NCBI GenBank assembly: GCA_949298635.1 | Contig: CASFXG010000001.1 | Location: forward strand, 1-64,000 | Length of the DNA stretch: 64,000 bases | From: an uncultured Coriobacteriaceae bacterium | GTDB taxonomy: Bacteria > Actinomycetota > Coriobacteriia > Coriobacteriales > Coriobacteriaceae | Direction: 5' to 3' | Part shown: positions 34,712 through 44,359 of the stretch, piece after piece | Layout: every line of letters begins with the position of its first letter | Numbering within the stretch: the first letter of the stretch is position 1 | Notes under the pieces: model-generated | Told to the model about the DNA's origin: nothing | The model's input: only the letters and a program-made list of their open reading frames with translations | The model's database searches: none | Program-made: the position numbers and the translations under genes

Positions 34712-36049
34712 CTAGGCAGCGGCACCGGCGCTGTCTTCATCAGTTCCCGCTTCCCCATCCGTCGCGGGGGTCTCCGGTTGCGGCGCGGTGATCGTCACCT
34801 TGGCGACGCCGGCGGTCCGGGTATCCCAGCTCACTTCTTTGCCGTTATGCGTCACAGCAACGTCCGCCGGACTGCTTACGGTGATCTCGATCGATTCCTC
34901 AACCGTGTATTCCTTGTCAAAGGGACCTATGACGTTGTCAGCGAAGACTGAGACGCCGTCGAGCTTGATCTCGATCCACGACGTGCTGCCCTCGGGCACG
35001 GAGATGCCGACGATGGTCTCCTCTGGTTCTGCCGGGGTCTCCGCATCGGTAGCCGGTGAGGCGGGCGATGCGGCTGTGTCTGAGGTATCCGCCGTGTCCG
35101 CAGTCTCGGCGCTCGCGGGCGACGTCGACGCCTGTGTCGTCTCGGCTGTGGCAGAACCTGCTGCCTCGGCAGAGCGATCGGGGGCGCAGCCGCGCAGCAA
35201 GAGCAGGGCGATCACGATGAGCAAGAGGATGATGATCGCAATGCCGCCGATGGCGATCCTGGGATCCAGTCCGCCAGCAGAAGCGTTGCCGCGGCCGGCT
35301 CCTCCCCCTCCGCGCCGACCATCATAGGCGCGGCGCGCGGACCTGTCTTGACGCGACATGCCGGAACGACGGTCACGAGCGGTATACGGGGTAGCCTGGA
35401 TATCGTCCGATCGACGGCCGTAGGCGCTGCCGCGCTCGCGATACCCACCGGCTCCTTGATACGAACGAGCAGAAGCCTCGTTACGACCTCCGCGAAGCCG
35501 CGACGTCGGCGTGTTCATGTTCCCGGGTCGGTTTCCACCCTGCGGCACGTAGCCGCGCTGTTGGCTATAGGGACCGCTTGAGCGCGTGCCAGGCTGCGCA
35601 ACAGCTCTTTGACGGTACGGGCTGCGCGAGGCTCGGATGGGCTCATGGCCGGACTGCGATTCGGAGACGTAACCCGCCTGAGGGGGCCGCTGGGCATAGC
35701 GAGACCCGCCATCGAGCGCCATGAAGCGTCCGGTGGGGTTTTCCGAGCGTGAGCTCACGAACCCTGCAGCATCCTGGAGCCGTCCACCGGCGTGCGCGGT
35801 GTCGCGCTCGTATGCATCGAGCTCGTCGAAGTACGCATCCATGACGACGCGGGGGTTCAGCCCGAGATAGCGCGCATAGCTCGAGATCATGCCCTGAGCG
35901 TAGCCTCGTGGCGGCATGGCAGCGAAGTTACCCTGCTCAAAGAACTCGATGATCTGGGGGCGAATCTTGATGGTCGTGGCAACCTGATGGATCGAGAGCC
36001 CAAGCTGGCGCCTGCGCTCAAGCAGCATCTCGCCAAACCGTGCAGCCAT
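34712..36049 (-). CDS. RodZ-like HTH membrane protein with DUF4115
   Basis: 445 aa. Cytoplasmic Xre-type HTH (about 5-75, [25 protein letters not shown]), a long low-complexity linker rich in R, G, S, Y and Q (about 100-265), one membrane helix (about 270-290), an Ala/Thr/Glu-rich extracellular stretch and a C-terminal DUF4115 domain ([17 protein letters not shown]). This is the RodZ architecture, which links cytoskeleton to cell-wall synthesis, but no mreB is nearby. Starts overlapping the ftsK stop (TAATG). Confidence 0.85.
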   Translation of the reverse strand: MAARFGEMLLERRRQLGLSIHQVATTIKIRPQIIEFFEQGNFAAMPPRGYAQGMISSYARYLGLNPRVVMDAYFDELDAYERDTAHAGGRLQDAAGFVSSRSENPTGRFMALDGGSRYAQRPPQAGYVSESQSGHEPIRASRSPYRQRAVAQPGTRSSGPYSQQRGYVPQGGNRPGNMNTPTSRLRGGRNEASARSYQGAGGYRERGSAYGRRSDDIQATPYTARDRRSGMSRQDRSARRAYDGRRGGGGAGRGNASAGGLDPRIAIGGIAIIILLLIVIALLLLRGCAPDRSAEAAGSATAETTQASTSPASAETADTADTSDTAASPASPATDAETPAEPEETIVGISVPEGSTSWIEIKLDGVSVFADNVIGPFDKEYTVEESIEITVSSPADVAVTHNGKEVSWDTRTAGVAKVTITAPQPETPATDGEAGTDEDSAGAAA

Positions 36050-38736
36050 TAGAAACCCCCTAACCCGTCGTCGTCGGACATCTGGGACTCAAGGCTTTGG
36101 AGCTCTTCAAGTGCTTGTTCATCGAGCAGGACCTCGCGCGGCTTCGAGCCATCAGGCGGACCCACGATGCCTTTCTCCTCAAGCATGTCCATGATGCGTC
36201 CGGCACGGGCGTACCCGACCTTGAGTCGCCGTTGCAGACTCGACGTCGAGCCGAGTTTCGACTCAACGACGAGACGCGCGGCCTCCCAGATGAGCGGGTC
36301 GTCTGCGGACGCGCCGCCCGAGCCAGAGCCAGCGCCCTGCATCGCCGCGGGAGCGACCGCGGAGAGGATTTCCTCGTGGTACTCCGCCGGCGACTGCTCC
36401 TTCACGAACTCGACGACACTGAAGATCTCCTCGTCGGAGACATAGCAGCCCTGGATACGCTTGGGTTTACCCCAGTCCACACGACTGAAGAGCATGTCGC
36501 CCTGACCGATGAGCTTCTCGGCACCCGTCTGGTCGAGGATGACGCGGCTATCGATGCCCGTCGCGACGGTGAGGCCGATGCGATTCGTGATGTTCGCCTT
36601 GATGAGGCCGGTCACGACGTTGGAACTCGGGCGCTGCGTGGCAACGATCATGTGGATACCCGCTGCGCGGCCGAGCTGGGCGATGCGTACAATCGATGCC
36701 TCGACGTCTTTGCCGGCGACCATCATGAGGTCGGAGAGCTCGTCGATCACGATCACGAGATAGGGCATCTTACTCGGCGGGTTATCGTACCTCTCAAACT
36801 CGCCGGCAGCCTGCTTCTCGTTGAACGTCGAGATCTTGCGCACGCCGATCCGCTCAAAGATCTTGAGGCGTCGCTCCATCTCGGATACCGCCCACTGCAG
36901 CGCGCTCGCGGCCTGTTTGGGCTCAGTCACGACGGGCACGTAGAGATGCGGCAAGCCGTCGTAGGGTGCGAACTCGACACGCTTAGGATCGATCATGATG
37001 AGGCGGACGTCCTCGGGGAACGTGCGCATAAGAAGGCTCATGAGGATGGAAGAGATGACGACGGACTTGCCCGATCCCGTGGTGCCAGCGATGAGCAGAT
37101 GCGGCATCTTGGCGAGGTCGGCAACCATGGGTTCGCCCTCGGAATCCCGGCCGAGCGCGAACTCCAGCGGTCCTCCCGTCACATAGGGCAGGATGTCTCC
37201 GAACGCAACCGTCTGGCGGGAGCGGTTGGGGATCTCGATGCCCACGAGCGACGTGCCGGGGATGGGCGCAAAAATGCGAACCGAATCCGTCGCAAGCGAA
37301 AGGGCGATATCGTCCTCGAGGCTTGCGATGCGGCTCACGCGCTCGCCCTCGCCCGGTTGCACCTTGAACGTCGTGACCGTGGGACCGGAGATCCAACCGA
37401 CCACGCGCGAGTGCAGGCCAAACTCCTGAAGCGTTGCCTGCAGCGATTCTGCCGTCTGCTGAAGCTCGGTGTTCGCTGCGGCAGAACCCTTCGCTTGCGG
37501 ACTATGGCGTAGCATCGAGGCGGGCGGGAGCTTTCGTTCGGCATCTTCAGCATCGGAAGCTGCGGGCGCGTTTTCGATCTTACGGGAAGTCGCGCCGGAT
37601 GTGGCAGGCTGCCGCACGGACGTCTCGTTTCGAGACGGAGCCTCATCGGCCTCGGTAGAGGCACCTTGACCATGGGGATGTTTCAAGAACTCAGGAATCA
37701 CCAGACCGCTTGCGCTTGCGGAAGCAGGAACCTGGGGCACCGCGTCGAGCGGTGCGTCCACAAGCGCGGTCGCGCTGTCGGCAGCCTCGTCAACAGGCTG
37801 AAGAGACTCTTCAACCCGGACGTCAGCCACGTTGGCAAAATGTTCCTCGATGGGGATGAGCGTCGTCTGCGCGCGCTCCTTCGCAAGCGTGTCCGTGAGG
37901 TCGACGAAGGGGTCTTCGTCCACGTCATCAGCGTCACGGGAAAGCAGCGTCGTCTGCACCCGATCGCCGAGGAACGTCGTTTCTGCGACGCCTTCCCCAT
38001 CAAAGGGAATGGGTTCGACGCCGGCGGCGGCGCCGCGCGGAGCATACGGATTCTGACGGGCGTCAAGAGCGGAGTCATCCCCCCAGGGGCGCTCGTTGAC
38101 CTCGACGTGACGACGCTCGCGAATGCGTTCGGCCTGGTCGCGCACCACGCCGATGAAGCTCGAGACCGAAAATCCCACGAGAATCGCTCCGGCGATGGCG
38201 ATACCCACGAGAACGACGCCCGCGATGGGCTTGCCAAGGGCGGATGCGAGGACGGATGCCACCGCGAACCCAACGTAGCCTCCGGTCGCCGAGAGCTCGG
38301 CCTCCCCCACCGTGACGCCGAGCACCATGTGCTCAGGTGTGCCGACAAGCGTGATGAGCGCGATGACGGCAATGAAGATGATGAGCGCGCCGAGGCACGT
38401 CTTCACCTTGAGGACATCCTCGCTCCGCACGAAGAGCAGAGCCGCTACGAGCAGGAGCGCAAGCGGCAGGACGTAGGCGCCGAGCCCGAATCCCAGGTGA
38501 TAGAAGCCGGCAACCGCGGCGGTAATGGGCGCCGAAGCGGGGGCGATGACCGCAATGAAGGAGCAAACCGCGAAGACGGCGAGCGCGACGCCCGCGATAT
38601 CGCGGCCTGACCCCCCGGAGAGCAGAGGCTCAGGCGCGGGCGCGGCGTGCGCACCGGCGCGAAGCTGCGACGACGCCTTCTTCTGCGCAGGTTTCTTCGC
38701 CTTCCCGCCCTTCGATGTACCCGTTCGAGCCGCCAC
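36049..38736 (-). CDS. ftsK: DNA translocase FtsK/SpoIIIE
   Basis: 895-aa septal DNA pump that clears chromosomes during division. Four or so N-terminal membrane helices (about 50-200), a variable acidic linker, then the motor: Walker A GTTGSGKS near 550, Walker [11 protein letters not shown], and a C-terminal gamma winged helix ([20 protein letters not shown]) for KOPS reading. Start is GTG at 38736, one base after the rnj stop. Confidence 0.96.
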   Translation of the reverse strand: MAARTGTSKGGKAKKPAQKKASSQLRAGAHAAPAPEPLLSGGSGRDIAGVALAVFAVCSFIAVIAPASAPITAAVAGFYHLGFGLGAYVLPLALLLVAALLFVRSEDVLKVKTCLGALIIFIAVIALITLVGTPEHMVLGVTVGEAELSATGGYVGFAVASVLASALGKPIAGVVLVGIAIAGAILVGFSVSSFIGVVRDQAERIRERRHVEVNERPWGDDSALDARQNPYAPRGAAAGVEPIPFDGEGVAETTFLGDRVQTTLLSRDADDVDEDPFVDLTDTLAKERAQTTLIPIEEHFANVADVRVEESLQPVDEAADSATALVDAPLDAVPQVPASASASGLVIPEFLKHPHGQGASTEADEAPSRNETSVRQPATSGATSRKIENAPAASDAEDAERKLPPASMLRHSPQAKGSAAANTELQQTAESLQATLQEFGLHSRVVGWISGPTVTTFKVQPGEGERVSRIASLEDDIALSLATDSVRIFAPIPGTSLVGIEIPNRSRQTVAFGDILPYVTGGPLEFALGRDSEGEPMVADLAKMPHLLIAGTTGSGKSVVISSILMSLLMRTFPEDVRLIMIDPKRVEFAPYDGLPHLYVPVVTEPKQAASALQWAVSEMERRLKIFERIGVRKISTFNEKQAAGEFERYDNPPSKMPYLVIVIDELSDLMMVAGKDVEASIVRIAQLGRAAGIHMIVATQRPSSNVVTGLIKANITNRIGLTVATGIDSRVILDQTGAEKLIGQGDMLFSRVDWGKPKRIQGCYVSDEEIFSVVEFVKEQSPAEYHEEILSAVAPAAMQGAGSGSGGASADDPLIWEAARLVVESKLGSTSSLQRRLKVGYARAGRIMDMLEEKGIVGPPDGSKPREVLLDEQALEELQSLESQMSDDDGLGGF

Positions 38737-38737
38737 G

Positions 38738-40405
38738 TTAGACCTCCATGACGACCGGGATGATCATCGGACGGGTCTTGGTGCGGTTCCAGATGAAGTT
38801 CGAGAGCGAGTCGCGCACGGCCTTGCGGAGCGCGCCCGTGCTGCTGCTCGTGAAGTCGAACGACCCCTTTTCGACCGCTTTCATGATGGCCTGCGACGCG
38901 TCGTCGCCGAATTCCTCGTCGATGTTGAACGAAACGCCGCGGCTCGAGAATTCGATCGCGTCGATGTGCTTCTTCTTCATGGAGACGACGGCCACAACCG
39001 TGACCATGCCGTCGTTTGCGAGCTTCTGACGGTCGCGGAGCACGATGGGGTCGGTGTCGCCAATGCGCAGACCGTCAACGTAGACGATGCCGCTCTCCAC
39101 CGCGGGGCCGACCTTCACCACGCCGCCACGCACCTCGAGCGTGTCGCCGTTATCGAGCACGAAGATGTGATCCTCGGGGATACCCACCTTCCGCGCGAGG
39201 CGCGCGTGCGCCCGCAGGTGCACGGCCTCACCGTGCACGGGCATGAAATAAGTCGGCTTGGCCATGGTGAGCATGAGCTTGAGTTCCTCCTGGCTGCCAT
39301 GCCCGGAGACATGAACGAGCTTGGAGGATTTGTCGACCACGGTGCAGCCGAGCTTCGCCAGGCTGTTGATGACCTGCTGCACGGCCTTCTCGTTGCCGGG
39401 AACAGGCGTCGCGGAAATGATGACGGTGTCACCCGAGTGGATCGAGAGCGTCTTGTGCTCGCCGTTGGCCATACGCGAGAGCGCAGAGAGCGGCTCGCCC
39501 TGAGAGCCGGTGCACATGACGACAATCTTATCGTCGGGAATGCCGTTCACGTCGTAGGCGTCGATGATATCCGCCTCATCGATCTCGAGATACCCGAGCT
39601 CACGCGCAACACGGGTGTTCGTGAGCATGGAACGGCCGGTGACGACGATCTTGCGACCGCTCGCCTTTGCGGCGTTGCAGATCTGCTGCAGGCGATGGAT
39701 GTGGCTCGAGAACGAGGCGACGAATACGCGTCCAGGCGCATTCTTGATGACCTCATTGAGCGTGGGGCCTACCTCCGCCTCAGATTTGGTGAAGCCAGGC
39801 ACGGTCGCGTTCGTAGAATCCGAGAGAAGCAGGTCGACGCCCTGCTTGGCGAACTTCGAGATAGCAGCGTAGTCCGGCGTCACGCCGTCGATGGGCGTCT
39901 GATCGAGTTTGAAGTCACCGGTATGCATGACCGTGCCCTGCGGCGACTTGATGTAGACGCCGAGGGCGCCGGGGATGGAGTGGGTCATGGAGAAGAAATC
40001 GACCGAGATGCACCCGAGGCTGATGTGCGACCCGCTCTTAACCTCGCGGAACTTAGGTGAGCGGATGCGGAACTCGGCAAGCTTGCCCTCGATGAAGCCC
40101 AAGGTGAGCTTGCTCGAGAAGATGGGCACCTTGTTGTTGAGATCCTGGAGGAGGTACGGCAGGGCACCGGTGTGATCCTCGTGGCCGTGTGTCACGATGA
40201 TGCCGCGAAGCTTCTCCTCGTTCTCAAGGACATAGGTGTAATCCGGCAAGACGAGGTCGATGCCGGGCTGCGAATCATCGGGAAACATGAGGCCCGCGTC
40301 GATGAGCACCATGTCGGGGCCGCATTCGACGACCGTCATGTTCTTGCCGATGCCGTCGAGGCCGCCTAGCGGGATGATGCGCAGGGGTTGGTTCTTTTTT
40401 GCCAT
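38738..40405 (-). CDS. rnj: Ribonuclease J
   Basis: Beta-CASP metallo-beta-lactamase RNase (555 aa) with 5'-exo and endonuclease activity. Metal motif HGHEDH (73-78), beta-CASP region SFSSHIHRLQQI, and a C-terminal domain. First gene of a run through ftsK, rodZ-like, yajQ, rimO, pgsA and cinA. rny and pnp in the same window complete the main mRNA decay set. Confidence 0.96.
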   Translation of the reverse strand: MAKKNQPLRIIPLGGLDGIGKNMTVVECGPDMVLIDAGLMFPDDSQPGIDLVLPDYTYVLENEEKLRGIIVTHGHEDHTGALPYLLQDLNNKVPIFSSKLTLGFIEGKLAEFRIRSPKFREVKSGSHISLGCISVDFFSMTHSIPGALGVYIKSPQGTVMHTGDFKLDQTPIDGVTPDYAAISKFAKQGVDLLLSDSTNATVPGFTKSEAEVGPTLNEVIKNAPGRVFVASFSSHIHRLQQICNAAKASGRKIVVTGRSMLTNTRVARELGYLEIDEADIIDAYDVNGIPDDKIVVMCTGSQGEPLSALSRMANGEHKTLSIHSGDTVIISATPVPGNEKAVQQVINSLAKLGCTVVDKSSKLVHVSGHGSQEELKLMLTMAKPTYFMPVHGEAVHLRAHARLARKVGIPEDHIFVLDNGDTLEVRGGVVKVGPAVESGIVYVDGLRIGDTDPIVLRDRQKLANDGMVTVVAVVSMKKKHIDAIEFSSRGVSFNIDEEFGDDASQAIMKAVEKGSFDFTSSSTGALRKAVRDSLSNFIWNRTKTRPMIIPVVMEV

Positions 40406-40605
40406 GAGCTATAAAGCTCCTTTCACGTCGCAGTACGAAATGCATCGCGCTCATGCGCGAGAACGTCCAAAGAGCATGACAATGTGTATAGTCATACAGA
40501 ATATATTGTATGTGTTTTACCGAAGACTTGTGTCAGGCTCACGGCATCCCACAGGAACAGCGTAAGACTAGACGGCGCTGAACATACCGAGCAACATATG
40601 CGCAC

Positions 40606-40649
40606 AGAAAAAAGCCGCTGCGTAGAGAATCGTCTCGACGCAGCGGCTT
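40606..40649 (-). terminator. Terminator after pnp
   Basis: AAGCCGCTGCGT (40612-40623) pairs with ACGCAGCGGCTT (40638-40649); the minus strand continues into TTTTTT. The rest of 40406-40686 is the AT-rich leader and presumed promoter of rnj. Confidence 0.9.
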
Positions 40650-40686
40650 CCAAGCATATCAGCGCTCTATGGCGAACCTCAGCGGC

Positions 40687-42915
40687 TTACCCCTCGTGAT
40701 GACGGCGCGGCGCGCGGCCACCGTGCCCATTGTCACCGGGACGACGGCGCGGGCGCTCGGAGCGGTCGCGGCTCTCGCGACGCGGGCGACCTTCACCCGA
40801 GCCCTTGCCGGAACCCTCGGGCGCCTGCGGCTTGTCGAGGCGGTCGAGCGAGACCTTGCCCTTGTCGTCGACCTCAATGACCTTAACCTTCACGCTATCG
40901 CCGACATTCAGCACATCCTCGACGCGATCGACGCGGCCCTCGGCGACACGGGAGATGTGCAGGAGGCCGTCATGCTCGCCGAACAGTCGCACGAACGCGC
41001 CGAAGTCCTTAACCGTCACCACGGTGCCGTCGTAGACCTCGCCAATCTCGGGCTCGCGGATGATCTCCTTGATCTGGTCGATCGCCGCGTTCACGGAGTC
41101 GCCCACGCCGCCGACGACGACCGAGCCGTCCTGGTCGACGTTGATCGTCGTACCCGTGCCATCCTGGATGCCACGGATGGTGTCGCCGCCCTTGCCGATG
41201 ATGTCGCGGATCTTGTCCACCGGCACCATGATGGTCTCGATGCGCGGCGCGCTCGAGCGCAGCTGCTCGCGCGGCGCAGGGATGACCTCAAGCATCTTGC
41301 CCAGAATGAACGCGCGGCCCTGCTTGGACTGTTCAAGGGCGGTCTTCAGAATCTCGAAGGTGAGGCCGGTGGCCTTGTTGTCCATCTGGAGCGCGGTGAT
41401 GCCGCGCTCGGTTCCCGTTACCTTGAAGTCCATGTCGCCGAGGAAGTCCTCGATGCCCTGAATGTCGGAGAGGACGACGGTCTTGCCCTCTTCCTGGATG
41501 AGACCCATGGCGATGCCAGAGACGGGGCGCTTGAGCGGCACGCCGCCGTCCATGAGCGCAAGGCAGCTCGCGCAGGTGGACGCCATCGAGGAGGAACCGT
41601 TGGACTCCATGACCTCAGAGACGACGCGGATGGCATACGGGAATTCCGTCTCGTCGGGCAGCACGGGGAGTAGCGCACGCTCGGCAAGGTTGCCGTGGCC
41701 GATCTCGCGGCGCTTGGGCGCGCCGATGCGGCCGGTCTCGCCGGTGCAGAAGGGCGGGAAGTTGTACTGGTGCATATAGCGCTTGCCGTCGACCGGTTCG
41801 ATGGTGTCGAGGCGCTGGCCTTCGCTCAGCATGCCGAGCGAGAGCACCGAGAGCACCTGGGTCTGGCCGCGCTGGAAGAGGCCGGAACCATGCACGAGCG
41901 GCAAGTAGCTGTCCTTCACCATGATGGGACGGATCTCGTCGGCGGCGCGGCCATCAACGCGCTCACCCGTCTCGACGACCATGGTGCGCATGGCCTTCTT
42001 CTCGAGTTTCTTGAGGTTCACCGGGATCTCGCGCTCCCAGGCGAGCTGCTCCTCCTCGGTGAACTCGGCGCGGATACGCTCTTTCAGCTCTTCGACGTGC
42101 GCGATGCGAGAAAGCTTGTCGGCATCGGAGAGTGCCGCGTACATCTCGTCGTAGTGGGCGAAGATGCGCTCCTCGACCTCGGGAACGGGCTGGTCGAGCT
42201 CGTACTCCTTCTGCTGGATGGGACCGTTTACGCGCTGCCATTCCTCGACGAAGGCGAGCTGGGCGTCGCAGAAGGCCCCGATGGCCTCCTGGCCGAAGCG
42301 CATGGCGGCGAGCATGTCGTCCTCGGTGACCTCCTCGGCACCGGCCTCCACCATGGAGATGAAGTCGCGCGTGCCGGCGAGCTCGAGGTCAAGGTCGGAA
42401 TTCTCGCGCTCCTCATACGTGGGGTTCACGATGAACTCGCCCGTCTCCTTGTTGCGGCCGATGCGCACACACGCTAGAGGACCCTCGAAGGGTACGCCGC
42501 CCAGGGTAAGGGCGAGTGAGGCACCCATAGTGCAGATCACGTCGATGGGGTTCTTCTGGTCGGCCACGAGTGAGGTGGCGACGATCTGCACCTCGTTGCG
42601 GAAGCCGTCCGGGAAGCTCGGGCGAATGGGGCGGTCGATCATACGCGCGGTAAGCGTGGCCTTTTCAGAAGGACGACCCTCACGCTTGAGGTAGCCGCCC
42701 GGGATGCGCCCGGCCGCGTACATCTTCTCGTTGAAATCGACGGTGAGCGGGAAGAAGTCGTAGTTCTTCCGCTCCTTCGAGACTACGACGGTCACGAGGG
42801 CCGTCGTGTCTGCCTGCTTGACCAGGGCGGCGCCGGTCGCCTGCTTGGCGAGTTCGCCCGCCTCGAGCGTGTAGGTCTTGCCGTAGAGCTCAAAGGTCTT
42901 GGTTACGAGTGACAT
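40687..42915 (-). CDS. pnp: Polyribonucleotide nucleotidyltransferase
   Basis: PNPase (742 aa): 3'-to-5' phosphorolytic exoribonuclease. Two RNase PH domains, a KH domain (DKIRDIIGKGGDTIRGIQ), an S1 domain (YDGTVVTVKDFGAFVRLFGE) and an Arg-rich tail (RPRRESRDRSERPRRR) after the S1. Separate hairpins lie between it and rpsO, suggesting autoregulated processing as known for pnp elsewhere. Confidence 0.97.
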   Translation of the reverse strand: MSLVTKTFELYGKTYTLEAGELAKQATGAALVKQADTTALVTVVVSKERKNYDFFPLTVDFNEKMYAAGRIPGGYLKREGRPSEKATLTARMIDRPIRPSFPDGFRNEVQIVATSLVADQKNPIDVICTMGASLALTLGGVPFEGPLACVRIGRNKETGEFIVNPTYEERENSDLDLELAGTRDFISMVEAGAEEVTEDDMLAAMRFGQEAIGAFCDAQLAFVEEWQRVNGPIQQKEYELDQPVPEVEERIFAHYDEMYAALSDADKLSRIAHVEELKERIRAEFTEEEQLAWEREIPVNLKKLEKKAMRTMVVETGERVDGRAADEIRPIMVKDSYLPLVHGSGLFQRGQTQVLSVLSLGMLSEGQRLDTIEPVDGKRYMHQYNFPPFCTGETGRIGAPKRREIGHGNLAERALLPVLPDETEFPYAIRVVSEVMESNGSSSMASTCASCLALMDGGVPLKRPVSGIAMGLIQEEGKTVVLSDIQGIEDFLGDMDFKVTGTERGITALQMDNKATGLTFEILKTALEQSKQGRAFILGKMLEVIPAPREQLRSSAPRIETIMVPVDKIRDIIGKGGDTIRGIQDGTGTTINVDQDGSVVVGGVGDSVNAAIDQIKEIIREPEIGEVYDGTVVTVKDFGAFVRLFGEHDGLLHISRVAEGRVDRVEDVLNVGDSVKVKVIEVDDKGKVSLDRLDKPQAPEGSGKGSGEGRPRRESRDRSERPRRRPGDNGHGGRAPRRHHEG

Positions 42916-42930
42916 TTCTCTCCTTCATCT

Positions 42931-42981
42931 CCGTACGCCCCGTTGCGTACGGGCTTCCTCGTGCCGGACACGTGTCCGGCA
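42931..42981 (-). promoter_or_regulatory. Stacked hairpins in the pnp leader
   Basis: CCGTACGC/GCGTACGG forms a short hairpin at about 42931-42951, and TGCCGGACACGTGTCCGGCA (42962-42981) is a perfect 20-bp palindrome. Both lie within 70 bases upstream of the pnp ATG. Processing sites or a protein operator are possible; no sequence feature decides. Confidence 0.5.
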
Positions 42982-43016
42982 AACGTCAAGGGAAGCACCT
43001 CGCTTCCCCTCACATG

Positions 43017-43042
43017 AAAAGGAGCCCCGCTCGGGGGCTCCT
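43017..43042 (-). terminator. Terminator/attenuator after rpsO
   Basis: AGGAGCCCC pairs with GGGGCTCCT around a GAGC loop, followed on the minus strand by TTTTC. Only 12 bases past the rpsO stop, so it would end most rpsO transcripts before pnp. Confidence 0.82.
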
Positions 43043-43053
43043 GCATGCACACC

Positions 43054-43332
43054 TTACTGGATGTTGTCGCGGATGCCGAGCTTCGCGATAAGTTCACGGT
43101 ACTCGACGATGTCGTTCTTCTTGATGTAAGACAGAAGACGACGACGATGGCCGACGATCATGAGCAGGCCGCGGCGGGTGTGGAAGTCCTTCGGATGAGT
43201 CTTCATGTGCTCAGTGAGCTCACGGATGCGCTCCGTGGCGATGGCAACCTGAACCTTGGGGTTGCCGGTGTCCTGCGCGTTCTTGCCGAACTCGGCGGTG
43301 AGCTCCGCCTTGCGCTCCTTCGATACGGTCAT
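43054..43332 (-). CDS. rpsO: 30S ribosomal protein S15
   Basis: Primary 16S rRNA-binding protein of the small subunit (92 aa). Recognised by VAIATERIRELTEHMKTHPKDFHTR-type core (GLLMIVGHRRRLLSYI). The ATG at 43332 has AGAAAGGTG upstream; the frame is open to 43452 but that extension is not S15. rpsO-pnp order is widely conserved. Confidence 0.97.
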   Translation of the reverse strand: MTVSKERKAELTAEFGKNAQDTGNPKVQVAIATERIRELTEHMKTHPKDFHTRRGLLMIVGHRRRLLSYIKKNDIVEYRELIAKLGIRDNIQ

Positions 43333-43462
43333 GGTTTCACCTTTCTCTCGATACGCCAAGAACTGGGTAGGTCGTCGGTGATTCGACGAACCAAGTCCAA
43401 GGCACGACTGCGCTATGGTACCACAACGCGTCCCCATCCTCGCAACCTGCACATATCCCTAG

Positions 43463-43495
43463 TGTCCCAAAAAGGGACAGGTGCATTTTGGGACA
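43463..43495 (+). repeat. Left terminal inverted repeat of the RAYT element
   Basis: 33 bases; starts TGTCCCAAAAAGGGACAGG and ends TTTTGGGACA. The next three bases are the transposase stop (TCA on the plus strand). Confidence 0.92.
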
Positions 43496-44242
43496 TCATG
43501 AGCGCTGTGACATAGCACGCGAAACGGTCTTGGAACCAACGCCCGTGAGCATAGCGATTTGGCGAACGCTCAATCCGGCGGCGTGCAACGTCCGCAGACG
43601 CGCATTACGCAGGGGTGGATCGAGTGCTTTAAGACCCCTCGGGTCAACATCGAGCACAGACCGCGCTACACGTTCGCAGTCTTCGTCCGGCGTGCGCTTG
43701 CCCAAACGCATCTCATAGGTCATATCAGCATTACTCATAAGCTCACGATAGCCGTTCACGCCTCCAAGTAGTTCGAGTACATCGTCGGCATCGACATACA
43801 CGCGCTCACCCACATACTCCCGATGGCTGCTCCACCGATACGCATCAAAGGCAGCGATCCCCGCTTTAACCGGGTTGAGATGAATGTAGCGCACCGCAGC
43901 GAGTAGCTGACTATCAGTTGAGATGGGCTGGTTGAAAAACCTACTCTCGAAGACATGTCCCGTATGCCCAGTCACCCTATTGAAATACTGCGCGTACCGC
44001 ATGCAAAGCTGGTGCATGATGCGCGAGAGGTCATCAGGCTGCGAGCGCACGAGCAGGTGCACGTGGTTGCCCATAAGACACCATGCAACAAGGGAGGCGT
44101 CGCATCCGTTAAACGCTTCCTGCATAAGACCGAGGAAATACCAGCGGTCTTCGTCGGAATCGAATAGCACCATGCGGCCGACTCCACGAATCACGATGTG
44201 TTCAACACCGGACTCCGCATACACCCTGCGATGGCGTGGCAC
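43496..44242 (-). CDS. REP-associated tyrosine transposase (Y1/TnpA_REP family)
   Basis: 248 aa from GTG 44242, chosen because GAGGAGGTGATC precedes it and family proteins begin MPR; an ATG at 44269 is the alternative. HUH motif NHVHLLV (H60, H62), candidate nucleophile Y83 or Y86 in RYAQYFN, and the family motif RYIHLNPVKAGI. A C-terminal HTH (GLSVRQIAMLTGVGSKTVSRA) could bind DNA. These enzymes cut single-stranded REP hairpins. Looks intact. Base composition seems slightly less GC-rich than neighbours. Confidence 0.92.
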   Translation of the reverse strand: MPRHRRVYAESGVEHIVIRGVGRMVLFDSDEDRWYFLGLMQEAFNGCDASLVAWCLMGNHVHLLVRSQPDDLSRIMHQLCMRYAQYFNRVTGHTGHVFESRFFNQPISTDSQLLAAVRYIHLNPVKAGIAAFDAYRWSSHREYVGERVYVDADDVLELLGGVNGYRELMSNADMTYEMRLGKRTPDEDCERVARSVLDVDPRGLKALDPPLRNARLRTLHAAGLSVRQIAMLTGVGSKTVSRAMSQRS

Positions 44243-44326
44243 CAAGATCACCTCCTCGCTGCTCGTCATGTACCTATACACGATAGGGCACCGTAGGACA
44301 GAGTATGCGCTAAGAACAGAAAAACA

Positions 44327-44359
44327 TGTCCCAAAATGCACCTGTCCCTTTTTGGGACA
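44327..44359 (-). repeat. Right terminal inverted repeat of the RAYT element
   Basis: Exact reverse complement of 43463-43495. The next base begins the recO stop codon (44360-44362). Confidence 0.92.

Larger units (their letters stand above)
43463..44359 (-). mobile_element. RAYT element with perfect 33-bp terminal inverted repeats
   Basis: The 33-base left end (43463-43495) is the exact reverse complement of the right end (44327-44359). Each contains a small hairpin TGTCCC-AAAAA-GGGACA plus a second GGGACA. The element holds one gene, a REP-associated Y1 transposase. Its right end touches the recO stop codon and its left end touches the transposase stop codon. It sits between recO and the rpsO leader without breaking either gene. 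Confidence 0.85.

Noticed and set aside
38525-40060. 511-codon plus-strand frame opposite ftsK/rnj
   Set aside because: Shadow of rnj and ftsK; composition (His/Arg/Asp-rich) is typical of antisense GC-rich frames.
40484-40699. Small plus-strand frame in the rnj-pnp gap
   Set aside because: No ribosome site; it crosses the pnp terminator hairpin and the end of pnp.
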